Assembly (NCBI RefSeq): GCF_024323335.1
Contig: NC_066584.1
Coordinates: forward strand, 269,134,344 to 269,198,343
DNA length: 64,000 bases
Reading direction: 5' to 3'
Source: Lathyrus oleraceus
Taxonomy: Eukaryota; Streptophyta; Magnoliopsida; Fabales; Fabaceae
Shown here: piece by piece, positions 45,267-55,825 of the stretch
Position numbering within the stretch: the first letter of the stretch is position 1
Layout: the number at the start of each line of letters is the position of its first letter
Program-made: the position numbers and the translations under genes
Notes under the pieces: generated by a model
Database searches by the model: none
What the model was told of the DNA's origin: nothing
What the model saw: only the letters and a program-made list of their open reading frames with translations

Positions 45267-48200
45267 ACAATCAGCGATTGAAAAGATTACGGCTTACATA
45301 GCCGAAAACAAACTAAAAGAGGCCCTTGAGGCTGAGGTAAAAAATATGGCTGTCGAAGCCAACCAAGAGAACTCCAACAAACAATGTCCCCAAGAAGACG
45401 TTGCGGAAGATCACATCTCCAACCAAATGGGCGGATGGCAACATCAAAAGCTTGACGCCATTTACGACGACGAACCTCTGGGGTTCGAAAAAGATCCAGT
45501 GTCAACTAACGAGAAGATGGTGGCGCAAGATCCTTTAGAAGAGATAAACTTAGGAGCGGGGGCAGAACATCGACCAACGTACATAAGTGCGAAAATGGAC
45601 CCCCAGTTCAAGGTCGAAATAGTCCAGTTGCTGAAAGAATTCAAAGATTGCTTCGCATGGGATTATGACGAAATGCCTGGTCTTGACAGAAGTCTGGTCG
45701 AAATGCAGTTGCCAATAATGGAAGGGAAGAAGCCAGTAAAGCAGACTCCGAGACGCTTCGCACCAGAAATCCTGTCGAAGATAAAAGAAGAGGTCGAAAG
45801 ACTTCTAAGATGCAAGTTCATCCGCACAACCAGGTATGTCGAATGGATTGCAAATATTGTTCCAGTAATTAAGAAAAATGGCAAACTAAGGGTATGTATT
45901 GATTTTCGAGACTTAAACTCGGCTACCCCAAAGGACGAATATCCTATGCCAGTGGCAGAAATGCTCATAGATTCCGCAGCCGGCCATGAGTACCTAAGTA
46001 TGTTAGACGGATACTCTGGCTATAACCAAATTTTTATCGCCGAAGAAGATGTTCCTAAAACGGCTTTCCGTTGTCCTGGAGCCATAGGAACGTACGAATG
46101 GGTAGTAATGCCTTTTGGTTTAAAGAACGCTGGGGCGACTTACCAACGTGCCATGAATTCCATCTTTCACGATTTCATCGAAACTTTTATGCAAGTGTAT
46201 ATTGACGACATTGTGATTAAGTCTGTTTCAGGAAAAAATCATATAGATCATCTTCGACAATCCTTTGAAAGGATGAGGAAGTTTGGTTTGAAAATGAACC
46301 CACTTAAATGTGCTTTTGGTGTGCAGGCGGGTGATTTCTTAGGCTTTGTGGTCCATAAGAAGGGGATCGAAATAAACGAGAATAAAGCCAAGGCCATAAT
46401 GGAAGCGAAAGCGCCATCAACCAAAAAGGGGTTGCAGTCTCTGCTAGGGAAAATCAATATTCTCAGAAGATTCATCTCCAACCTCAGTGGGAAGACACAA
46501 GCTTTCTCTCCTCTACTTCGACTAAAGAAAGAAGACTTCGCATGGGGGCAAGAACAGCAAGCGGCTTTCGACAAAATCAAGGAGTACCTGGCTAATCCCC
46601 CAATCCTGATGTCTCCTTGCAGAAAAAGAAATATGAGATTGTACATTTCGGCATCAGACAAAACATTAGGAAGTATGTTGTGTCAAGAAGATGAGAATGG
46701 CGTCGAAAGGGCCATCTATTATCTCAGTAGAGTCTTGAACGATGCCGAAACTAGATATAGCATTATAGAAAAGTTATGCCTATGTGTATATTTCTCTTGT
46801 ATTAAACTAAAGCATTATATAAAACCTGTCGATGTATATATTTCTTCCCATTTCGACGTAATAAAGTATATGTTATCTAAATCTATTTTACATAGTCGAA
46901 TTGGAAAGTGGGCTTTGGCTTTAACAGAATACTCCTTGAAATATCTGCCATTAAAAGCAGTGAAAGGACAAGTGGTCGCTGATTTCATAGCGGACCACTC
47001 TATAAACGAAGACGGAGAATACGTCGAACTGGAACCTTGGAAACTGTACTTCGACGGTTCCAGTCATAAAAATGGAACTGGCGTTGGGATGTTGATTATT
47101 TCTCCTGAAAAAATTCCAACAAAATTCAAGTACAAAGTTGAAAGTCTGTGTTCAAATAATGAAGCAGAATACGAAGCTTTGATCGCTGGACTTGAAATCT
47201 TGTTGAAATTGGGGGCAACAAAAGTCGAAATAATGGGTGATTCTGAACTGGTAATAAAGCAGCTGACGAAAGAGTATAAGTGCGTGAAAGAGAATTTGAT
47301 CATGTACTTTGTAATAGCCAATAGACTTCTCAAGGCATTCGACAATGTCATCTTCAGGCACATTCCTAGGTTGGAGAATCAAGAAGCGAATGATCTTGCT
47401 CAACTAGCATCCGGATACAAAGTGTCGAAGGAAAAGTTAGAAGAAGCCATTGAAGTCAGAAGAAGAGTCGTATCCACCAAGTTGTCTCCATCAGATCTAG
47501 AGTCAATAAGATTAGGATACGGTGACGAAGAAAACTTTGAGATATTCAACATGGATGATTCAGGAATAACAGACTGGAGAAAGCCTGTCAAGGATTATCT
47601 ACAAGACCCAAATCAGAAAGCAGAAAGAAAGATAAAATACAGAGCTTTGAGTTACGTACTTTTGGGAAATGAATTGTTCAAAAAGACTGCAGAAGGAGTT
47701 TTGTTGAAATGCCTGAGTGAGGATGAAGCCTACATAGCCTTGTCGAATGTACACAGTGGAGCGTGTGGCGCGCACCAAGCAGGTCACAAAATGAAGTGGC
47801 TTTTATTTCGACAAGGGATGTATTGGCCAACAATGCTGAAAGATTGTGTCGAATTCGCAAAAGGTTGTCGGGAATGTCAAGTACATGCAGGCATACCTCA
47901 TGTCCCTGCAAGTGAGTTGCACTCAATTATAAAACCTTGGCCATTCAGAGGATGGGCGTTGGACTTGATCGGGGAGATTCGACCAGCTTCCTCAAAAGGG
48001 CAAAGGTACATTTTGGTTGGGATAGATTATTTCACAAAATGGACCGAAGCCATACCATTGGTGAACGTGGATCAAGAAGCAGTCATAGACTTTATCCAAA
48101 AATACATAATTTACAGATTTGGGATACCTGAGACAATAACAACAGATCAAGGATCTATGTTCACTGGTAAAAACATGCAGAAGTTTGCACAAGAAACAGG

Positions 48201-48843
48201 TTTTAAGCTCCTTACTTCGACACCTTACTACGCTCAAGCAAATGGGCAAGTTGAAGCAGCCAACAAGGTAGTGATAAACTTGATTAAGAAGCATGTGGGG
48301 AAAAAACCTAGAAATTGGCATAAGACTTTGGATCAAGCCTTGTGGGCTTGTCGAACGTCCCCCAAAGAGGCAACGAATTCGACTCCATTCAAGTTGACTT
48401 ACGGACATGATGCAGTTTTGCCAGTCGAAATATATCTGCAGTCAGTTAGAGTGCAAAGGCATCATGAAATCCCATCAGACACATATTGGAGTATGATGAT
48501 GGACGAACTAGTTGATTTAGACGAAGAAAGATTGCGCGCGCTAGACCTAATAAGAAGACAAAAGAAGAGAGTCGAAAGATTTTACAACAAGAGAGTGAGA
48601 TCCAAGATCTTCTTAATAGGTGATCTTGTGTGGAAAGTAATCCTTCCTATGGATCGAAAGGATAAATTGATGGGAAAGTGGTCTCCTAAATGGGAAGGAC
48701 CTTTCCAGGTTTTGAGAACATTCTCGAACGGCGCGTATGAAATAGAAGAGATAGAGAAGGATAAGAGAATCCTAAGAATAAATGGCAAGTATTTGAAAAA
48801 ATATAAGCCTATACTGCAGGAAGTAAAAGTAGTAACAGAATAA
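45244..48843 (+). CDS. Pol of Tat element: RT, dual RNase H, integrase
   Basis: An intact frame of 1199 codons. RT spans about residues 180-370 (CIDFRDLN, active site YIDD near 320). The RT-linked RNase H is at about 460-590. A second, archaeal-type RNase H begins near 601 (LYFDGSSHKNGTGVGM, NNEAEYEA). The integrase has an HHCC finger at about 838-882 and a catalytic core with D near 905 (LDLIG), D in ITTDQGS, and E in GQVEAANK. The frame is +1 relative to gag-protease with a 23-base overlap, so expression needs a frame change or re-initiation; the first ATG is at 45256. It converges on the antisense gene, with stops only about 100 bp apart. Confidence 0.95.
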   Translation: MNLTMTSEQSAIEKITAYIAENKLKEALEAEVKNMAVEANQENSNKQCPQEDVAEDHISNQMGGWQHQKLDAIYDDEPLGFEKDPVSTNEKMVAQDPLEEINLGAGAEHRPTYISAKMDPQFKVEIVQLLKEFKDCFAWDYDEMPGLDRSLVEMQLPIMEGKKPVKQTPRRFAPEILSKIKEEVERLLRCKFIRTTRYVEWIANIVPVIKKNGKLRVCIDFRDLNSATPKDEYPMPVAEMLIDSAAGHEYLSMLDGYSGYNQIFIAEEDVPKTAFRCPGAIGTYEWVVMPFGLKNAGATYQRAMNSIFHDFIETFMQVYIDDIVIKSVSGKNHIDHLRQSFERMRKFGLKMNPLKCAFGVQAGDFLGFVVHKKGIEINENKAKAIMEAKAPSTKKGLQSLLGKINILRRFISNLSGKTQAFSPLLRLKKEDFAWGQEQQAAFDKIKEYLANPPILMSPCRKRNMRLYISASDKTLGSMLCQEDENGVERAIYYLSRVLNDAETRYSIIEKLCLCVYFSCIKLKHYIKPVDVYISSHFDVIKYMLSKSILHSRIGKWALALTEYSLKYLPLKAVKGQVVADFIADHSINEDGEYVELEPWKLYFDGSSHKNGTGVGMLIISPEKIPTKFKYKVESLCSNNEAEYEALIAGLEILLKLGATKVEIMGDSELVIKQLTKEYKCVKENLIMYFVIANRLLKAFDNVIFRHIPRLENQEANDLAQLASGYKVSKEKLEEAIEVRRRVVSTKLSPSDLESIRLGYGDEENFEIFNMDDSGITDWRKPVKDYLQDPNQKAERKIKYRALSYVLLGNELFKKTAEGVLLKCLSEDEAYIALSNVHSGACGAHQAGHKMKWLLFRQGMYWPTMLKDCVEFAKGCRECQVHAGIPHVPASELHSIIKPWPFRGWALDLIGEIRPASSKGQRYILVGIDYFTKWTEAIPLVNVDQEAVIDFIQKYIIYRFGIPETITTDQGSMFTGKNMQKFAQETGFKLLTSTPYYAQANGQVEAANKVVINLIKKHVGKKPRNWHKTLDQALWACRTSPKEATNSTPFKLTYGHDAVLPVEIYLQSVRVQRHHEIPSDTYWSMMMDELVDLDEERLRALDLIRRQKKRVERFYNKRVRSKIFLIGDLVWKVILPMDRKDKLMGKWSPKWEGPFQVLRTFSNGAYEIEEIEKDKRILRINGKYLKKYKPILQEVKVVTE

Positions 48844-48944
48844 GTGCAAAACATAATTGTGATAAGATGGGCCAAATAAAAACGGCATTCAAAAGTTATT
48901 ACAAAGAAAGCCTCAAAGGGCTGAGAGTTGCTAAATAAATTCGA

Positions 48945-51900
48945 CTAAAAATTAAAATTGGCAAAAGTATCCTTCAAAGTGGCGAACTTCTGCCTTTGGA
49001 GTTGGAGTCGATGATCACAAAGACTTTTGTGAGTAGAGAGAGTCTCAATCTCTTGACTAAGTTGATGGGCTTTCTCTGCATGTCGAATACCCACCCTCAA
49101 TTCTTCGTCAATCTCGCTCTGCTTGGGTTGTTGAATGGATGCCTTACGTTTCTCCTCTTGAGAGATCTTTTCTTGAAGTGCTGCTATCTGTGTTTTCCAT
49201 TTTTGAATATTATCATTGCAAGCAGCAACTTCTTCGACATACGTTTCAGAGAGCTTTTGCAATTTTGAAACTTTGTCAGTCGAAGTCGAAACGGCATCCC
49301 ATTCGGCAGTTTGAGTTTCAGATTTGGAGGAGATTTGAGCGGTAAGATCCCTTTGACGATGGAGGTCTGCAGTGGCCAGGTCAATGAGAGTCATCAACTC
49401 CATCACAAAACTTCCAATCTCAGCAGAAGTTTCCAAAACATTCACTTGCTTCAAGACTTTCTTAAGACCAATTTGAGCAAGGGAATTCTCTTCCAAGACT
49501 TTAAACAAATCGACATCAAGGATTTTCGTTTTGATCTTGGTCAGGAGGCTGCCAAGTGATGGTGCTTCAGAAGTTGCCCCAGAAGTGGTCGAACTGCTCT
49601 GAGAAGAATCCTGGAAATTGAAACGGGTGCTAAGCATGGCTTTCAGGTACTCCAAAGGTCTTTGTACTTTGAGATTTTCAAGCTCCTCACGAGAGAAGCT
49701 GGTCGAACCAGTTGATTTGCTACTCCCTTGGACCCGGTCAGGAGCAGGTGGAGTGTTTCGCGTCGAAGTATGCTCGACCTCTGTTCGTTTCGACTGGTTG
49801 TCCCCGTCTCTGGCAGCTCCATCTTCAGGGTCATCTTCGACCACAACCTCCATTTCAATATCATCACCCTGAGGTGCAACGTGCAATCCTGGATGAGGAG
49901 GAGATTCATCTTCAGAGGCGTCACCCACTGTAGTGTCGAATTCTTCTACGGTTTGCATATCATGGTCACTTGGGGGGACATCTTCCTCTGGGGCTGTTTC
50001 CTCCAGAATTTTCTCAGGCGTTTTTTCGACGACCACTTGTTCCTAAAAATAAATTCTAAGATTTAGAAGGAAAGACATAGGAAAGGTAAAACATATGCTG
50101 TCGAAATAAAAATTACCTCAGGAATTTCAGTATTAAAACTGGACTTCCCACTCCCCATATCTTTCGACTGAGGCTTGGCAGGAGAAGCACTGGCAGGATC
50201 CTTCCTGATTGGGTTAGCAATGGACCTTTGGGAAGAGACCTTCGTGAGTTTCTTTTTCTTCGGAGGGGGAGGGAGTAACTCTGGAGATTCATCACCAGAC
50301 TCTTCACTAGGGACTTTATCCTCTTTTCTCTCCTCTTCACTCTTCTTCTTTTGGATTGTTGAGGGTTTTCGACTTACCTAGTCATACCGGCCAAAGCCAG
50401 TTAGTTTTGAATAATGGAAGGAAAATAATAAGAAGAGAAAAAGTTTTGTACCTTTGTCGAAGGCTTCTTAGCAGTACTGGGCGACGCTTCGACAGCAGCT
50501 TTCTTAGCAGGGATCTTCACGGCTAAGGAAAGAAAGAAAATTCAGAAACAAATATAAGAGATACATGATAAGACAGTTAGAATAACAGAAAGAAAAATCA
50601 TATTTTTCTGTGAACACCTTCAAGAATGGTATCTTCCACGCGAACGTGTTCTATTCCAATATGAAGGTGTCCCGGATATTCGCCCAGATGATACTTAGTC
50701 GGAACCACACGCTCAGCAGGTTTTTGATACTTTTGACGAAGAATTTTCATAAAATCCCCACAAAGGAACCAGTCTGGAAGTGGAAAACCAAACGCCACCC
50801 CAAAGTCAGCAGTTGGCAAAGGAGGAAACCTTGGTGGATGACAATTGAAAGCAAGGTCATAGCGCGCCTCTGGTGAAAGATTGGAAGGCAATGACAGTTT
50901 TTTAAACTTCTCTGTCAATTTGCGTTTTAATTCAGCCGCTGCTTCGCATATGGTTCGACTAAGATCATCAGGTCTATACGCAGTTTCAAAATATTTTTGA
51001 AATTTCTGTATTTCCTTAATATGTCGTTGAATACCTTTTTTGGTCCGATCCTGCACAAAAGCGAAAGCATTTGTCAAATGTGTAGCAAAAGCAACTACGT
51101 CGAAAAATTTGTTGGAATAATAATCCTTCCACCATTCATCAAACTCAGGAGTGCATAAGAATGATGGTCGAAAAATAACTGGTCGAATGTCGAGAGAAGC
51201 ATCAGCTAGTTTCTTCGACAGCTCTTTGCCTTCGTCTTCAGTATGAAGGGAGTTATAAAAGATGATGGACCCTTTTTTGGGGAATATAGGTTGAGGTTTG
51301 ATTTGGATTAGACCAAACTGTCTAGAAACAAGGTTGGGTTGATAAACTATCAAAGCAATTTGGTTTTTAGTGGTGTTACGATAAGAAAAAAGGAGCCTAG
51401 GGGTCAAGAACGATTCCCAAACATTCAGAAATGTGTTTTCGTCCTTTTGCATCTCCAAGGGCAGTTGTTGGGTAAACCACTTAGGTCCAATCTTTCTATC
51501 AGCAAAAGGTGCCATGGTCGAAGTAAATTGATGACTTTTAGCAAACATCATAACATAGCCTTTAAAAGCTTGTCGAAGGCTGATTCCTTCATCAGTTGGC
51601 GTTAATAGCACTAATCCTGGTGCTACAGGAAGACTAGCTTCAAATGTGGCATTGAGCCATAGTTGCAAGAGCCAAAAGGGTCCTGATAAGTTGATTTTCC
51701 CTTGGGTTTTGGTGTTCTTTAAGAAATGCACACTCTCACTCAGAGATTCATAGAGATTCGCCAGAATCATTTCGCTCAAACATAGTTTCGTGCCTGCATG
51801 AAGCTGATTGGCTATGGTGATAAATCTCTTGGCAACTTGAAGAGAGCGAGAGCAGAACACATATTTGGATAGCCACAGTGTTAGAAAAGCTATATGTTCG

Positions 51901-52682
51901 ACATCTAAGACTTCAGCAGTACTCTTATCGTGATAATAGGACATGAATAAGGAGTAGGGTGCAAGGCTAGTCTCGAAAGCAATGGTATCTTCACTTAAGA
52001 CAGTAGGATCGAAATCTATACCATTGGGGTGAAGACCAACAATGGCTGCTGCGTCGAAAAGGGTAGGCGTAACCATCCCACAAGGAAGGTGGAAGGTGTT
52101 GTAAGTACTATCCCAAAAGTAGAGAGAAGCCAAAAGCATATTTGGACAGATATTGGGTCCTACTCTAGACAACTGGATAAGGTCGAAAATACCTACTTCT
52201 TTCCAGAAAGACCCTTTAACTTTTTCGATTTTATCTAACCAAGATATGTAGTCAGAAGGATCTTTCGACCATGGGCAGGTTCTAAATATCCTGGGAAAAT
52301 TCAAATAGGTTAAGTCCAACTCTCCAGTATCCGTCGAACCCGATGAATCTTTTTGTTCTACAACTTTCTCTTTGGGCTGAGGTTTTCTTCCAGCGCCTAT
52401 GGGTTTTGTGTGAAAGTAAGATGGAAAAAACTCTCTTAAACGCTCTGGTTTAATCTCTGGGTTTGGAAGGGGACCTAACATAGCGTGATAATTTCCAGAA
52501 ATAAGAACAGGGATTAGTACCTGAGATTTATAGATGCAGTCTTTTTCCTTTTCGTTTGGGGGTTCCGGAACATACTGTTGATTTCCAATGGTCATTGGCC
52601 CTTTCAAATCATGCACAGGAGGAAAAGATGAGTCTTGTTTCTTCTTGGAGTGTTTACTGCTTGAGGGTTTTTGAGGCGCCAT
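48945..52682 (-). CDS. Antisense four-exon plant mobile domain (PMD) gene
   Basis: On the strand opposite pol. Proposed exons (minus): 52682-50618, 50522-50452, 50377-50117 and 50042-48945. The introns of 95, 74 and 74 bp all start GT and end AG (GAAG|GTGTTC...TTAG; AAAG|GTACAA...CTAG; TGAG|GTAATT...TTAG). Together they leave one frame of 1164 codons. Exon 1 starts MAPQKPSSSKHSKKK and holds a PMD-like region (NTFHLPCGMVTPTLFDAAA then IVGLHPNG near residues 195-225). Exons 2-3 are Lys/Ser/Pro-rich with a possible nuclear signal (KKKKLTK). Exon 4 is acidic, then Glu/Gln/Lys-rich coiled coil. PMD proteins of the MAIN/MAIL family are plant nuclear factors, and PMDs occur in transposable elements. 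Retention of intron 1 would give 694 residues. Function is unknown. Confidence 0.8.
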
Positions 52683-52790
52683 TGCTGAAAAAACTGAAGA
52701 AGATTTCTCAGAAAATGTGAAAAGCTTGAGGAATGGGTATGAAGAAAGGAAATCTGAAACGTAAAAGGGTTTAAAGAAAAGATTTATGGG

Positions 52791-52800
52791 TATTTATAGG
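52791..52800 (-). promoter_or_regulatory. TATA box of the antisense PMD gene
   Basis: The minus strand reads CCTATAAATA, about 110 bp before the ATG at 52682, inside the element and outside the LTR. The remaining stretch to the polypurine tract (52801-53089) has no frame I support and probably holds the upstream promoter. Confidence 0.65.
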
Positions 52801-53089
52801 AAGAAGATGTTGAAACGTTTTAGATGGTGATGGTGTTAGTGGGACACGTGGCCATTTCTGATGGAAATGATAAAGAGGTGGAAGTTAAAAAGAAACCATG
52901 ACGTGAGGAAATGATGGAAGTAGGCTGTGAACGTGGGCTAGACGTGACATTGTGGAGAAAGTGTAATGATGAATTTGCCTTGGAAATTGGGATTATCAGA
53001 CTTGCATTTAATGAAGTTTAAATGACATGGCATCAAAGCACTGATTGACAACAAATGACTGTTTCTCTAGAACAACAGTCGAAACGTCT

Positions 53090-53105
53090 TTGCTGGGGGG
53101 CAATT
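53090..53105 (+). other. Polypurine tract of Tat element
   Basis: TTGCTGGGGGGCAATT directly before the 3' LTR start at 53106; a G-rich tract in the place where plus-strand synthesis starts. Confidence 0.75.
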
Positions 53106-53955
53106 TGTACACGTGCGTTTTCGACGCCATGAGATTTGGTGTAAGAAATGATGTTTTCGACAAATGATGACATGGGTTGGAACGATTTGATTAATAAGTA
53201 TGGTTCGATACTTCGACAAGAGGGAGGTTTCGTCATTTTCGACAAAGATATTTGCAGTTAGAAAGGTACTTTCGACAAGACACGGAAGACATTGCAGTAT
53301 GTTGATAATTCGACAAAAATCCTGAAAGAAGACGTCATTTCGACTTAATGTATAAATTTGAATTTAAAAAGTTGTGACGTTTGGCAGAAGACGCGTGGAA
53401 GCATCTGGCGAAAGGAGGAAAGCCATGTGTCGTAGTTTTAGGATTTAGTCGTTAATGACAGTTATGTTATTTATGTATATATAGGGTAGTTATTATCTAA
53501 AAAGGGTGTGAAAAATTACTTATACAAAATTCCTGAAAACACTCAAAGTACCCGTGTGAGAGAAAAGAGTCATATTTGGAAAATGTATGTGTAAACAAAC
53601 ACCAATTCTTTCAAAGTTTATTTTATAAAGTTCAAAGTTCTTTACAAATTCCTTTTATGTTTTCCAGTCATTTATCTTTCTGCACTTTCTATTTTTCGAC
53701 ACTTTACATTTCATCAGTTAATTTCTGCCATTTACTTTATCTTGTTAAATTTACATCTACTTAACATTTTAATCAACATATTTCGACGTAAAACACTTAG
53801 AGAACAGAAATGAAAGATATGAAAGTGATTTTAGACATCTTCAAGACCATCTAAATCTGCACATGTCCTAGGATTTGTGTGGTTGATCCTGCAAGTGACC
53901 CAATTCTACAAGTTTTGGTAAACCAGAGGTTGTTCGCCAAATTTCACAGCGAACA
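53106..53955 (+). repeat. 3' LTR of Tat element (850 bp)
   Basis: Same length as the 5' LTR and one base different (G at 53241). It has at least ten TCGA sites. Confidence 0.95.
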
Positions 53956-53960
53956 CTTAC
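53956..53960. repeat. Target duplication CTTAC, right
   Basis: Right-hand copy; the copia frame resumes here. Confidence 0.95.
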
Positions 53961-55755
53961 CCACACCTTTTATTTTTCCTTTGGCACCATCACTAAAGGT
54001 CACATAGCTGGTAGTGTGGGGTTGAATATCCACCAGTAGATTTTCCATACCAGTCATATGTCTTGAGCATCCACTGTCAAAGTACCAGTCTTCTCTGGTA
54101 GAAGCCCTTAGGGCTGTGTGTGCTAACCTAGCATACCATTGTTGCTTCTTGATGGGGACATAACTCTTATATGTCTTATGCTTAGGCCTGACATGCGAGG
54201 CTTGGTTAGGGAAACCATGAAGCCAGTAGCAGAAGGCTTTTATATGTCCAAGCCTACCACAGTGGTGACACCTCCACTCCTGGTATTTCCTCTTCTGATG
54301 ATTATTCATCCTAGTTTCCCGATGTTGAGACATTGGCTTTGACTTCCGCTTGAACTTCTGAACTTTAGCCTTTGGGCGTTTGTGTTCAGCTGAGGATCTT
54401 TTCCCAAATCCTAGGCCAGATTTGGTTCCAGGCTGTTGTCCCACCTTTAGAATCTCTTCCAAGGTGTCAGTTCCCTTGTTCATCATTCTGATGGATTTAG
54501 TCATCTGATTCAGCTTGGAGGTCAGCAAGGCTATCTCACCATTTAGACCCTCTATGGCTGTCAGATGCTTCTGTCTCTCATCTTCCAGTTCCTTGATGAG
54601 TTTCTTCTGCTTTTCTCCTTGTGCACGGACTTCTGCACTGGTGGTACACAGCTTCTTATAGGCTGCAGCAAGTTCATCAAAGGTCAGTTCATCTGCACTT
54701 GAGTCATCATCAAAGGCACAAACACTAGTTAGTGTTGTGACATGTTTGGCAGATTCTCCTTCAGATTCACTTTCAGAATCTCCTTTAGACCATGTCATAG
54801 TTAGCCCCTTCTTTTGCATCTTGAGATAAGTAGGACATTCAGCTCTGACATGTCCATACCCTTCACAACCATGACACTGGATTCCCTTGCCTTGGTTGAA
54901 CTTTTCTTCAGAAGTTGATCTTTTCCTGATGTCAGACGGGATGTTCTTGACATTAGGTCTCCCTCTTTGATCAATCTTCTTCACGAACTTGTTGAACTGT
55001 CTCCCAAGCATGGCTAAGGCTTCTGATATACTTTCATCACCTTCAGTATATCCTGCTTCTGACTCTTCTTCAGCATTAGATACAAAAGCTACGCTTTTGT
55101 TCTTCTTTTCAGCATTCTCACACAAGCCCATTTCAAAGGTTTGGAGAGAACCAATGAGCTCATCCACCTTCATATTGCAGATGTCCTGCGCCTCCTCTAT
55201 GGCTGTGACCTTCATAGCAAATCTCTTAGGCAAGGACCTGAGAATCTTTCTTACAAGTTTCTCTTCAGCCATTTTCTCACCTAGTCCACCAGAGGTGTTT
55301 GCAATTTCAAGAATATTCATGTGAAAGTCATGAATAGTCTCATCCTCTTTCATCCTCAGATTTTCAAACTTGGTGGTCAACATCTGAAGTTTGGACATCT
55401 TCACCTTGGAAGTACCTTCATGAGTTACCTTGAGGGTATCCCAAACTTCCTTAGCTAGTTCACAGTGGTGCACCAGCCTGAAGATGTTCTTACTGATTCC
55501 ATTGAACAAAGCATTCAAGGCCTTGGAATTTCCAAGAGCTAATGCCTCTTGCTCCTTGTCCCACTCTTCTTCAGGAATCTGCATACTGACTCCATCTTCA
55601 CCTGTCTTCGTTGGATGCTCCCATCCTTTGTTGACAGCTCTCCAGACTTTGCTATCTAGAGACCTTAAGAATGCTATCATACGAGGCTTCCAGTCATCAT
55701 AATTAGAGCCATCCAACATGGGTGGTCTATTTGAGTGTCCTATATCCTTGTCCAT
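53961..55755 (-). pseudogene. Copia Gag and start of protease, cut by insertion
   Basis: From ATG at 55755 (MDKDIGHSNRPPMLDGSNYD) the frame is open to the insertion point. A UBN2-type Gag lies at about residues 15-210. CCHC knuckles are at about 294-307 (CHGCEGYGHVRAEC) and 492-505 (CHHCGRLGHIKAFC). A coiled-coil stretch at about 370-430 lies between them. The protease motif DSGCSRHMTG is near 560. The polyprotein is interrupted in the protease by the Tat element and continues at 40018. Apart from that this part has no lesion. Gag and pol share one frame, as is usual in copia. Confidence 0.9.
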
Positions 55756-55811
55756 GGTACTAGAAAGTAACTTCCCTAGATCTCACCCAGAAATTCACAG
55801 GCAGGGTGCCT

Positions 55812-55823
55812 GCTCTGATGCCA
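55812..55823 (-). other. Primer binding site of copia element, tRNA-Met
   Basis: The minus strand reads TGGCATCAGAGC, two bases inside the 5' LTR: one mismatch to the usual initiator tRNA-Met complement. This fixes the right LTR as 5'. Confidence 0.88.
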
Positions 55824-55825
55824 AT

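Larger units (their letters stand above)
40019..53955 (+). mobile_element. Young Tat-lineage Ty3/gypsy element with antisense PMD gene
   Basis: A complete 13,937-bp element with 850-bp LTRs (40019-40868 and 53106-53955), TG...CA ends, target duplication CTTAC, primer site, gag-protease, pol, an antisense gene and a polypurine tract. By eye the LTRs differ at one base: A at 40154, G at 53241. Pol has the dual RNase H arrangement (RT-linked plus archaeal type) of the Tat lineage. It differs from Ogre in its short LTRs and lack of an upstream ORF1. An antisense gene between pol and the 3' LTR is known in some Tat relatives such as maize Grande. All frames look functional except for a frame change early in gag. 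Confidence 0.95.
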
